64,000 bases of DNA, from contig OY856188.1 in the NCBI GenBank assembly GCA_963693315.1, positions 215,090,953 through 215,154,952 on the forward strand. The letters are read 5' to 3'. Positions 45,910 through 56,084 of the stretch are shown here, one piece after another. Every line of letters starts with the position of its first letter. Position 1 is the stretch's first letter. The position numbers and the translations under genes are program-made. The notes beneath the pieces are model-generated. The model ran no database searches. It saw only the letters and a list, made by a program, of their open reading frames with translations, and had not been told where the DNA came from. This DNA is from Diogma glabrata. Taxonomy: Eukaryota > Arthropoda > Insecta > Diptera > Cylindrotomidae.

Positions 45910-46004
45910 CACATACAACAGAAACAGAATTTCATATACAAATTTTACAGAAACAGAATTTTTTTCTGTTAAATTTGTATGAAATTCTGTTTCTGTTGTA
46001 TGTG
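45910..46004. repeat. Hairpin with about 34-base stem
   Basis: 'CACATACAACAGAAACAGAA' faces 'TTCTGTTTCTGTTGTATGTG', and complementarity continues inward almost to the centre. A second 'ACAGAAACAGAA' lies in the loop. Probably a tiny foldback MITE. Confidence 0.8.
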
Positions 46005-46374
46005 AATGCCCGGCTTTAGATGTCTTTCATTTTATTTCGAAGTCGTGATAAAAAGTTAAAGCAACTACAATAAGCTATTGTTTCAAAAAACCTGGGATAA
46101 CTACGATCGTATACTTCGACAGTAACTGATAACAGACTAAATAGAATCTGAGTACGAGGATTTATAAAAATTCGAACAAATTTTTATTTTTAGTCTACGG
46201 GAGTGACGATAATGCCTACTCTAGTCCCTGCTATTGACATATATATATGAGCTAACGTGTGATATCACATACCGCTGACAATAGCAGTGAGATACTACTA
46301 GCCAAGGTGTTATCTTAAGAGTGCTGCCAGATGAACTTTATTGTTATGGAATATATCTCGATGGTGGCACTCTA

Positions 46375-47570
46375 TTTTGTTTTTGAAATAAAAAGTGGTA
46401 TGTTATAAGTGTTACAATATGTGTCACAAAAGCACATAGATACCTGGTAAGATCTAATTATCACAACAATATGCGTTCTGAGGTGTCGATGAACGTTTTT
46501 TTTTTCAAACCTTAGTGGATCGAAGGCACTCGTGAGGACCGAAGACACTCGTGACTATTGATTCGGGCAAAGCATTCCATTTGTACGTCGTATGGACAAA
46601 GAAATCTATCTTCATTTTAACACTATGACAGTGAGTGACCAGTAAAACACCATTGACCATTGACAAGTAAAACAGGGTAAAAAATATGGTTGACGCATGA
46701 TGGATCCGATTCCATCCGAGCACTGCTGGTGACGATATTTATAAAAAAACAACGAGATCAGAGAATTAAGATTTGAAGTTAAGTTTCAATCATAACTCGT
46801 GTAGCACGTTTTTGAACAGAGTTCAAAAGAGTCAGGATAGAAACAGATGCAGCACCCCAAACTTGACAACAATACTCCATACAAGGACGAATATAGGACT
46901 TACAAATGAGGAGTTATTAAAATGGAGTGAAATATTTTTTATATCTATTGAGGACTGAGTTTTCTTGGCGTGCTCTTTGCCATCGCCATTATACGATCAT
47001 TCTAGAGTAAGTCGATAGAAATTTTGATGACCAAAAAAATTTTTCACATTCGTCTATTTGGTTGTTATACACACTAATTGAAATATCTTTGGCAAACTCG
47101 GTCGTTGATCTGGCAACAATCAATAGCCATGTTTTGGTGAGTTAAAATTGAACATATTTCAGTCACCAAAATTGGCAACTTTTGCCAGGCTATCATTTAA
47201 ATTTATGGTATGTCTCCGGACGGGCTTTATTCGTTCATGCGTTTTCCCTTTTAAAGATAGGAAAACGAGCGATTTGTGCAGTGTACTATCATCTGCAAAA
47301 TTATTTATTGGGTTACTGGTGATTTTCAGTTGATGTAAAAGTAAAGTGGTGACAAAACTAAGCCTTGGGTACATCAGTGTTAATTAATTTAGACGCGGAA
47401 GAAACCATCGATGGATACCGAAATGTATCGGTCGGTGAGAAAGTTTTGAATAAACAACACAACCGCGGGGTTAAATCCGTACGCTACGCGCTTGCTGATC
47501 AGGTTTGCAGCCCGGATTTGATCAAATGCAATTTGACGACCAAATTGTAATTAAAGTGGAAAATATTATT
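46375..47570 (-). pseudogene. CR1-like non-LTR element fragment, RT catalytic region to 3' end
   Basis: The minus strand (right to left) shows RT with an FADD variant of the YADD box ('NNFADDSTLHKSL', about 47285) and then a run of broken frames matching the post-RT region. A C-terminal tail follows ('FVHTTYKWNALPESI', 46505-46723), and a 3' segment ('ACCTCAGAACGCATATTG' inverse, 46400-46500) is shared with 63005-63120. Many frameshifts. It lies within the pogo-like element and so inserted after it. Closely parallel to the fragment at 62998-64000. Confidence 0.75.
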
Positions 47571-47952
47571 CAACTTTGCCTTAAACAACAGAAAATTACT
47601 GATTATTTTTCAGTAAAAAAATTGTCCATCGCAGCTTAATCTGAGTAGACATATTCAGACATTCTCATTCGAAAATATTTACATATACATATGTTTATGC
47701 AGCATCGGTTTGATTAGCTTTAACATAATTATTTTATTAACGAATTGTTTTAAAACTATTTCTATTTTTTCTGATCGCTTTTATATCAATTAACATGTAG
47801 TAAATAATTTAATATGAAATACAATGATATAATGAGAATAATAGGCAAATTTGCTTATGCTTTTTTAATTTTTTTGGATATAACGTACCATTGTGTATAA
47901 CGTACGCTTACGTCGGTCCCTTGACCGTACTTAATAAACGAGTTTTACTGTA

Positions 47953-49090
47953 TTTTGAATCTCGCGACCATTACCAACCTCGGCTATCGCCCCGGCTGAT
48001 AAACTGTCCTCTCGCTTCAAAATATGTTGTTTTCGGCATCGTTGAAAAATATACTATTTCAATATTTGGAATGTAGAATTAATTTTGACGAACTTATTCT
48101 GCATACCGCGATGTTGATGTTGATTCAATGTTGTTGCTATAGAACTCTGCAAGAACTTCAAAATTTTACAACATGAACAAAAACTTTTATAACATAAGCT
48201 TAACTCCGACAGGAAATTTAAACCCTCTATATTTGCATATTAAAGTATACAAGATATTTTTCCAATTTTATTTAAAGTCAAATACTGCCATTGACAATAG
48301 CGTCCGGTGTAAGGAGTTTTTCTAAATTAAAACTTATTTAAATTAAGCATCGCGCCAGGTGATCAAGCATGTGCCGGGACAGATTATAGTTGCCTTTTCT
48401 CTTATATATAGTAATTGGATCTGAAATTTCTTAGTTATTAGAATACGATCCCGTAATAAAAGAAGTTTCTGAAAATGAAGCCATAAAAGGGACAATATGT
48501 GATTATTTATTTACTACAACTATTTGTATACATAATACATATGAATATTATTCTTTATTATTTTTAATTTTCATATTATAATTATTCTCTCTTATAAATT
48601 AATGTTATTTTTATTTTCATAATAAATAACAATTTTTTTACTATTTTTTTATTTTCATTATATAGTACCGTTGCTCATTTGGTCATTGCTTTTATTCGGT
48701 TCGACCCCTAGATTTAGCAAACTAAAACAATGAATTTTCTATATGCGTTATTATATTATTCGTCCCATTATTTTATTACAAAATATTTCTTTTTTTATTA
48801 TTCCTCTGTATTAATCGTTTTTGTTTCATAATAATTTAACTTTTATGATATTCCTTTACTATTATTTGCTTCATCTTGTATAAATTTTATATGGCTATCC
48901 TATATTACTAAACCGCATCACTGTTATATCATTAATAACTTATGTCACCATTAATTTTCAACTAACTGTATCGTTTATTTTGAACTAATCTATCGCCAAA
49001 GCCACCTTTTTTTTACTAGTAAAAACAATAGGAGAATAATTGTCTCTACAATATTTTAATATAGAATTTTCTATTAAATAGTAAAAACAT
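47953..49090. other. AT-rich spacer, no recognised gene
   Basis: No supported gene. Very AT-rich from 48480 on. Confidence 0.5.
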
Positions 49091-49213
49091 AATTTATTTA
49101 TTTATTTATTTCATCAGCAATACATTGTATCATAGATTAATTATTATGAGCATTAAAATTAAAAAAGCTAACAATACTAAATTATGAGCTAATTCAAACA
49201 AATAAAAGACTAA
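49091..49213 (-). mobile_element. 3' end of a non-LTR element, left of the Harbinger insertion
   Basis: The tract TTTATTTATTTATTTATT at about 49096-49113 looks like the (AAAT)n-type tail of a minus-strand LINE. The following sequence probably continues at 55113 onward, the other side of the Harbinger element, where the 3' flank of a non-LTR ORF2 begins. The linkage is inferred from orientation and position. Confidence 0.5.
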
Positions 49214-49386
49214 TGTCCGTTTGCACGACTTCGGCTTAAGAGATTGGCTTAATTTAAGTGCCGCTTAATGCAATAATTAGTTTGCACCAAATGCCATCTG
49301 TCACTTAAATAGTGCTAAGCGGCACTTAGTTTAAGTGGAACTAAAACCATCGCTTAATATTTAAGTGTCACATTTAACCTCTTTAT

Positions 49387-50910
49387 CATGGTATAACGAA
49401 TATAAGGTATTCTTGACAGCTAATCGAAAATTTTGTGTGACGTCATCCGGCGTAAATATAAAGAAACAAAAAATGTTTTAATTTGAAAATTAGAGAAAAC
49501 ATAATTTTTACGTTATGGTTTTCCTTATTTTTTTCATTAACAATTTGTTTATTAAGTTTTCTAACTCTAAAGAACATTTTACAGGGTAGGAAATTCGACG
49601 TCCACGCCATGCTGCAGGGGTAATTAGGACAGAATTAGGTTGGTGTATCGGAGACAAGCAGAGAAAAACTGCTTAGTCTATTTCGCTACACCACGGCGAA
49701 TCGGCGCCTTAAAACTTCTTATAACCTTAACATCATAACAGAACCATTAACGAAAATTTGGATTGAGACTGAGGTTAATACCATCACTCCGAAAAAAATT
49801 TTTGTTGAATTTGATAACCAAAAAAAGAATACCAGACACTAACAAAACAACAGAAGGTTTACCTGGACGTGAGAAAGAACCAAACTACCGAATCGGAACG
49901 TGAAACGTGTGCAGTCTGATCGCTCATGATGCTTTAATAAGCCTAGAAACAGAGGCTGAGAGGCATAGGATGGATATCATTTCTCTGCAAGGAATTAGAC
50001 AGCCAATAATCGGAAAACAAAACTCGAATAGTCACTCTTTATGCAGTAGTGGTCATTCTTCTCGAAATGAATTTAGTACTGATTTCCTTGTTGGTGCACG
50101 CATACAAGAAGCCGTGTTGAAATTCATCCTGGTCAATGAGAGGATTTGCTACTTAGGGGTACGCGATACATAAAACAATATTGATAATGGTGAGAGAATG
50201 ACTGAGATGACTGACAACAATAATAATGGTGAGAGAATGACTGAGTTTGCATTATCAAATAATTTGAGAATTGCCAGTACTTTCTTTTCGCATCGATCGA
50301 TTCATAAGCAGACTTATGTTTTTAAACCGAATGGAAACTCTTGAAGTCAAATTGATCAATTACTAGCAACAGCACGTTTCTTTTCGAGCGATTCGGATGT
50401 GCGTTCCTTTAGATGTGCAAATATTGGAAGTAACCACTTGCTTATATGTTCTAAGATAAGGTTCCACTTTCAACGATCAATTCAACGATTTTTTACTCAT
50501 TAGAGTATTTAAAAGATTGTCTTTTAAAGTCCAATCATTTTCAGTGAAGTGTAAGGAACAAACTATCTTATAATAAATACGAACATTTTCTTTTACCACA
50601 TGATTCTATCCACTACAAATTGATTTACTTTTGCAGGTTTTAACGTAGTTCGGCATTTAAATTTGTATATGTTTAATAGTAAAACAAATAATAAAGTTCA
50701 TTAATTAATGAATGAATTAATTTCAATCATTTCATTAACTAATAAATTAACTTATAAATCATACTAAATGTATTTTTAATTTAAAAACAATAGCTTTTCT
50801 CATTGATAATAACAACAAACGTATTATATAAAACTCTGAATGACGTCAATCAAAATCAAAATGGCATCGCTGTCACTCTAGTGAGAATACCTTATTTTCA
50901 TTTTACCATG
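49387..50910. mobile_element. Mutator-like (9-base duplication) non-autonomous element carrying RTE endonuclease sequence
   Basis: A 1,524-base element has 27-base terminal inverted repeats (23 matches): CATGGTATAACGAATATAAG on the left against CATGGTAAAATGAAAATAAG as the inverse of the right. The exact 9-base duplication CCTCTTTAT lies at 49378-49386 and 50911-50919. A 9-base target fits Mutator-like elements. The interior is derived from an RTE-type LINE (5' leader and endonuclease), either captured or inserted. Confidence 0.82.
49870..50510 (+). pseudogene. RTE-like endonuclease fragment
   Basis: Pieces match the RTE/'craniofacial development protein 2-like' endonuclease. They start with a damaged 'IGTWNVRSL'-type segment at about 49893 (Trp codon now TGA), then 'RHRMDIISLQGIRQP', 'SRNEFSTDFLVGARIQEAVL' and 'LVNERICYLGVR' (49907-50173). 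After a gap come 'STFFSHRSIHKQTYVFKPNG' and a C-terminal 'SQIDQLLA...GSNHLLICSKIRF' part (to about 50475). Stops and deletions make it inactive. There is no RT. The upstream 49590-49720 region matches 62100-62240, an RTE-like 5' leader. Confidence 0.75.
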
Positions 50911-51095
50911 CCTCTTTATTATGTTATTTCGAATTTTGAATTGTGTTGTGACGGTTATTTAAAAATGAAATGAACTATATTTTTAGTTGTTTGAAGATTT
51001 TGATTTATGTTTAAAGAAAAATAAAATAAACTATATATATTACGATATTTATAATTTTGAATTATCTTGTGACGGTTACTTAAAAATAAAATAAA

Positions 51096-52256
51096 ATGAA
51101 TATTGAAATTGAAAATGATGTATGTGATGATGATATTGAACTTATTGAATTGTTAGATGTGGGAATACCTCGGAGAATTTTTAATCGTGTAGATCTTTTA
51201 TATTTGTATAACGGTTGTGATTTTTACAAAAGATTTCGCTTTACTAAATCAACAGTGTTATTTTTGTTGGAATTAATTGACGAGCAACTGGAATTTCCAT
51301 ACGACAAGTAAGTACTCCTACGCTATTTTATAATTTTCTAATTTCTAACAAATTATTGTTCATTTTACAGAAACTATTGCGTATCTCCTATTAATTAATT
51401 GCTAATAACTCTTCGGTTATTTGCCACTGGAAATCACCTACTTAGCATTGGAGATTTTGGTGGGCTTCATTACTCAACTGTCTCTAGAATTATTGTCAGA
51501 GTTTCAAAGGCTATAGCATCATTACGTGACAAGTTTATAAAGTTTCCGTCAACATCTGAAGAGATTCGTCATTCTCAAAATGAATTTTATAATATTGTAT
51601 CATTTCCTCGTGTAATTGGTGCCGTTGATGGAACCCATGTAAAAATACAGTCACCAGGTGGAGAAGACGCTGAAATTTTTAGAAACCGGAAAGGATACAT
51701 GTCAATAAATGTACAATGTATTTGCAACCACAATTTAGAGTGCATGAATGTAGTTGCTCGATGGCCCGGATCAGCACATGATGCAACAATTTTTAATCAT
51801 TCAAAAATAAAAAAATGTTTTGACAACAGAATGTATAGAAATTCCATATTACTAGGTGATAGTGGGTATGGCGCAAAACCATATCTGTTAACTCCATTGC
51901 TTAGTCCAACAACTGCTGCTGAACATTTATATAATGAAGCCCATATACGAACGCGAAACATAATTGAACGTTTCTTTGGAGTTGTAAAACGGCGGTTTCC
52001 CATTTTAGCCTACGGTTGCCGTCTAAAATTAAAAACCACATTAACAATTATTGTAGCAACTATGGTGCTACATAATATTGCAAGAATAAATGGCGATAAA
52101 GATCCTCCAATGTCGGAAGATATTGAGTCGCACGAACTACAACAACTTATTTCATTAGGAAATATACCAAATTTAAATATAAGTGAAGATAATTCCTCAA
52201 ACACAGGACTACAAACCAGAACTGCTTTAATAAGAAACTTCTTTCAGACTTTATAA
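51096..52256 (+). pseudogene. Harbinger transposase (HARBI1-like, DDE_Tnp_4) with one nonsense codon
   Basis: Exon 1 (51096-51307) encodes an acidic N-terminus and the helical 'FYKRFRFTKSTVLFLLELI' region. A 63-base GTAAGT...TTTTACAG intron follows (51308-51370). Exon 2 (51371-52256) encodes the 'LRLFATGNHLLSIGDFGGLH' HTH region and the nuclease core. Catalytic residues are visible as Asp in 'VIGAVDGTHVKI', Asp in 'LLGDSGYGAKPY' and Glu in 'RNIIERFFGVVKRRFP'. The protein would cut and paste the element with the Myb-like partner. In-frame TAA at 51396-51398 (a CAA Gln in relatives is plausible) is the only visible lesion in about 365 codons. Confidence 0.9.
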
Positions 52257-52315
52257 AAAAATTTAATGCAAATTGTTTAACTTTTTCAAATAAAATTTAT
52301 TAAAATAGGTACTAA

Positions 52316-53314
52316 TTACTTTAAATTTTCTAACATTTTTTCTTTAATTTTTATGTCAAGCTGAAGTGCTTTCACTTTTAAATTATGCTCAATGGCATCT
52401 CTCTCCCTCTTTTCTTTCAACTCCAAGAGTTGCATTTCCACAAGTTCTGTCTTCAGTTTTGACAGGTTTTGATATTGTTGACCTAAATCATTTGCTGAAA
52501 ACGAATCCAAAACTGGTCGTCGACGACTAAACCATGGTGTTTTTTTTTATTTTGTTTTTCAGATGGTTCTGGCGTTGACGCTACAAAACTGTCCAATGGT
52601 TCTGTAGGAAGAGTACTGCTATTACTGGTGGTTGCCTGATCACCGAGTTGCAAGTTTTTCTTAAACAATATGCTATCACTCGTTAGTCTTTTATTTTTTG
52701 GTTGTTGCAGCTTGGCCCCACAGTAACTACCCCAGTCCACTTCAATTCTACATCGCTTAAATCCTATATAGATAAATAGTTTTAGAATGATTAAGAAATC
52801 CGATTTAAATAAAATTGCTTATTGCTATACTTTTTCAATTAAATCCGATACATCTACAGCATCATCATCATAGTTGTTGTCTAATCCAAAAACAGTTTTT
52901 TTGTTCATGATGGATAGTGTAAGCGCCATTGTTGGATCCGTTTCTTTTAGTTCCGGCGGTCCACCACCAGTCATAGCACTCGATGTTCTCGAATCAGATG
53001 CAGCTTTACGCACGGCTTTTTTTTGATTCTCGTAAAACTTCCTAATATGGTCGGCACTACGATACTGGTTGCTCTGTAATTGTATCAATAATGTATAGTG
53101 ATTATTAATATTAAAAAAGTAAGTAAAGTAGTATAACTATTTATTTTACCTGGGATTGAAATTTTTTTGCAATATTTTGCCATTCTTCTTCCTTTTGCTT
53201 CCACGTCACACTATCAGTTATTTTATTTTCTAAAATGCCTGCACTATCTTTTATTAAATTCAAGATGGTGTACTTTTCATCTTGGCTGAAATTTGGTGCT
53301 CTTGTCCGCTTCAT
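52316..53314 (-). pseudogene. Harbinger Myb/SANT-like DNA-binding protein, one frameshift
   Basis: This is the second Harbinger gene, which in known systems guides transposase to the ends and the nucleus. Exon 1 (53150-53314) starts 'MKRTRAPNFSQDEKYTILNL' and carries the Trp-rich helices ('VTWKQKEEEWQNIAKKF') of a Myb/SANT-like domain. Exon 2 (52831-53073) begins after TTACAG with 'SNQYRSADHIRKFYENQKK' and includes 'MTGGGPPELKE'. Exon 3 starts near 52756 (acceptor uncertain) and runs to 52316, ending in a charged coiled coil ('LLELKEKRERDAIEHNLKV'). A run of nine T's at 52540-52548 appears one base out of phase, shifting the frame. It converges on the transposase with about 60 bases between stops. 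Confidence 0.82.
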
Positions 53315-53719
53315 TTTTAGAATTTTTTTAACTAAAATATATAAATTTATTTAATTTAAGAGGTTATATAAATTATTATTGCTGATACATATATATCAAA
53401 AATAAAGACATCTACACAAATTTTGTTATATTTTAATATAATTAAAATGTATTTATTAAATAAAAGAGTTCATTTATTAATAACGTGCACTAGTTAAAAA
53501 CTTATAAATCATAAATAAAAATACATACCACTTAAATAAACTGTGTTTCAACAAATATTGTTAATTGCTACACTAAACTGTCCGTTTTAATTAATATTTA
53601 ATGTTTTTTTAATAAAATAATATTTAAATAATTTTTTTTTGATAATAATTTTTAATAATGCGTCTAACATAACATTAATAATTTTTGAATTGACAGCTCA
53701 ACATACAGAGCAACCAATA

Positions 53720-54956
53720 CCCTAGTAAAAATTGTTCACCAGTTTACTAATACAATTTAAAAAAAAATTATTAAACAACTACAGATAAGCAAAAAATATT
53801 GAAGTATTGATGATATTTTCATTGTATTTCTTAAAAGAAATAAATAAGTGATCCTGCGATGAACATTTTGATGAAGTTCTTAATTACTTTCATGATAATT
53901 ATCAGCAACTAACATTTTTCACTCCCTCTCTTTACTCTCATTGCATTTTATGATTCTTTTTGATATATCTTGTAAACATAGTCAACAAATTTTTTCTAGT
54001 TTTGTTTTTACGTTTAGAGGTGCAACTTTGTGATTTTTGTCAGTTTTTGGTTAAAAGTGAAATATTGTGTTGAAAAACAATATACAAATCAGTGATTAAC
54101 GGTACAGAAAATCGAAGAAGCTGCAGAACAATAATTTTTTGTTATAATAGTTTTTAATTTCAGGAAAAAACTGACGTGACTAAATCATAGAGGAAGAAGG
54201 AAGAACCATCTCCTTAAAAAATATTATTGCTTTATTAAATTAATTTTAATGACTCAAAAAATTTATAATTAATAAAATTCTAGTTTAAAACATGAAAATG
54301 GCTTTTAAAATACCACAATTTTCATTTGTTCTATATTTTATTCTGTGTTCAATACTATTTTTATTCTAAATATTTTGTACAGGTTTTACGCTCTATGTTC
54401 ACTTTGATTTCACTAACTCCATAATTGATTTCGATTATAATAAATAAGTAATCAATGAGTTCGACTATTCTATAGTAGTGAAGTGCCTGCTGAAATTAGC
54501 AAATGAGCTCTATCATTTCGTCAGTGATGAATCTTTTATGAAAATTCACTAATTATTTCGTCGGTTTGTTGGTAGTGAAATCTCTGATGAAGTTCATTCA
54601 TGAACTCACTGTTTATCATTCATGAGTTTCCGATAGATATTCATCAATAACTTCATGCGTACCATAATACTGATATTCATCAATAACTTCATGCGTTCCA
54701 TAATACTGATATTCATCAATAACTTCATGAGTTCCATAATACTGATATTCATCAATAACTTCATGAGTTCCATAATACTGATATTCATAATGAAGTTCAG
54801 CATGGTTTTCATTGAAACATTCATTAGAAGAGAAGAGCATATACAAAAGTAAATAAGTGAATTCACATCACAAGCTCATATACGTTTCATTGAATAGGTA
54901 ATGATGATTTTCATGATGAACTATTGTATGAATTCACTAATTCTCTGTTACTAGGG
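53720..54956. mobile_element. Family D element with CCCTAGTAA ends
   Basis: A 1,237-base non-coding element has ends CCCTAGTAAAAA and inverse TTACTAGGG, flanked by TA (53718-53719 and 54957-54958). The interior is rich in 'TTCATGATGAA' and 'AGTGAATTCA' words and holds a 36-base minisatellite. It sits upstream of the Myb-like gene in the Harbinger element. TA-targeted, like families B and C. Confidence 0.78.
54640..54790. repeat. 36-base minisatellite, four copies
   Basis: Four consecutive units of 'GATATTCATCAATAACTTCATG' plus a 'CGTACCATAATACT'-type remainder, differing at a few bases (GCG/GAG, TAC/TCC). Open frames across it on both strands are translation artefacts. Confidence 0.93.
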
Positions 54957-55115
54957 TATTTCTTGGACATTTTGGCTGCACACATTTTTTTAGTACATAA
55001 ATTTGTGATAGATTATTAGCTTTACTAAACTTTTATGAAAAGAGAGTGGAGCAAATGACAATATGGCTAAGCTTCACTTAATGTTAAGTGTCACTTAGTT
55101 AAACGAAATATTTAA

Positions 55116-56037
55116 TCTAGTTCAAAACAAAAAGAACAATTTAGAAACAGTTTAATAAAATTCAAGCTAGATACTTGTCATTAAGAGTTTAAAGAAATTT
55201 AGTTTAAATTGAATGTAATAGTTTTAGTCTGATTCTATTCTTAAACACCATTCTGGATATATTAAAATCAAAGACATCCGAAAAAAATTTGAAGTGTCTT
55301 GAAGCGGTGAGCAATGGATCACTTGTTCCGTAGTTTGTTCTGCGATAAGGGAGTTTTAAAAAGCTTGATATTGTTCGTAACTGTCGTGTGGGAGCATAAA
55401 TATTTATTAACTGTAATAATAAGGGGCAATCAATTTTATTAATCAAAATGTCATAGACAAAAATTGCCGAAGAGATTTGTCGTCTATTCGCCAGTGTTTC
55501 CAAACTTAAAAGTTGGCACCGTCCTTTATATTGTGGTAGTACATACGCGGGCAAACTAGTATCCCTAGGAAGACGACGAAGAGCGTAACGAATAAATTTT
55601 TTTTGAACGCTCTCTAGTCTATTTGAATGAATGTTATAAAAAGGAGACCATATTATTGACGCATATTCTAATATGGATCTAACAAAACAACAGTATAAAT
55701 TGCGCACAGTGTAAGGGTCTTGAAAATCGGAAGAATTTCTAATTATAAAACCTAACATACTATTTTCCCTAAGAATTATTTTATTTATGTGATCATCAAA
55801 AGTCAGATTGAATTTGAAGTAGACACCAAGGTCTTGGATAGAAAATAAGCGCTGTATTAAAATATTGTTTAAGCAGTAATTATTATAGTTAACTGATCTA
55901 ATTCGGTGAAAGGTTATGGTTTTACATTTAGATTCGTTTAAAAGCAGTTGATTATCGTTACACCAGGAACAAAATCGATTTAATTCATCTTGCATTATTT
56001 TTGCGTCTGTTTCGTTGCGTATGCAGTAACTGCATTT
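55116..56037 (-). pseudogene. Non-LTR reverse transcriptase C-terminal half (Jockey/CR1 group), 5' truncated
   Basis: An uninterrupted 263-codon frame (55204-55995) starts after the catalytic box. It shows the post-RT region 'LNRFCSWCNDNQLLLNESKC', the 'IQDLGVYFKFNLTFDDHINK' thumb segment, 'VRNLYCCFVRSILEYASIIW' and 'LESVQKKFIRYAL', then a tail ending near 55204. The frame extends upstream to about 56037, where similarity stops. The open frame suggests a comparatively recent 5'-truncated insertion. Its 3' untranslated part is split by the Harbinger element. The exact clade is uncertain. Confidence 0.82.
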
Positions 56038-56084
56038 TTTACAATATATTTAAATTTGAAGGCGCCATTTACCAAATCTGCACC

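Larger units (their letters stand above)
45285..47950 (+). mobile_element. pogo/Tigger-like DNA transposon, decayed, with internal CR1 insertion
   Basis: The left end, CAGTAAAACTCGCTTTTA, is mirrored by the right end, TAAACGAGTTTTACTG. TA flanks both (45283-45284 and 47951-47952), as expected for pogo/Tc1-type elements. Subterminal 'GTACAC' and 'AACGTACGCACG' (left) against 'ATAACGTACGCTTACG' (right) are also related. A short N-terminal transposase remnant lies at 45737-45800. Most of the rest is occupied by repeats and a CR1-like fragment, which explains the length. Confidence 0.8.
49214..55112 (+). mobile_element. PIF/Harbinger element with two genes and two nested insertions
   Basis: It holds a Harbinger transposase (plus strand) and a Myb/SANT-like gene (minus strand), converging as is typical of this superfamily. 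Proposed ends: left 'TGTCCGTTTGCACGACTTC', right '...CACTTAGTTAAACGAAATATT', flanked by TAA (49211-49213 and 55113-55115), the usual 3-base target. The ends match only partly (CGTTT then CTTAA) and carry similar 'AAGTG(T/C)CACTTA' subterminal words, so the boundaries are tentative. Nested inside are a 9-base-duplication element (49387-50910) and a TA-flanked element (53720-54956). Confidence 0.6.

Noticed and set aside
54606..54866. Repeat-containing small proteins on both strands
   Set aside because: They arise from the 36-base minisatellite, whose length is a multiple of three; no start context or homology.
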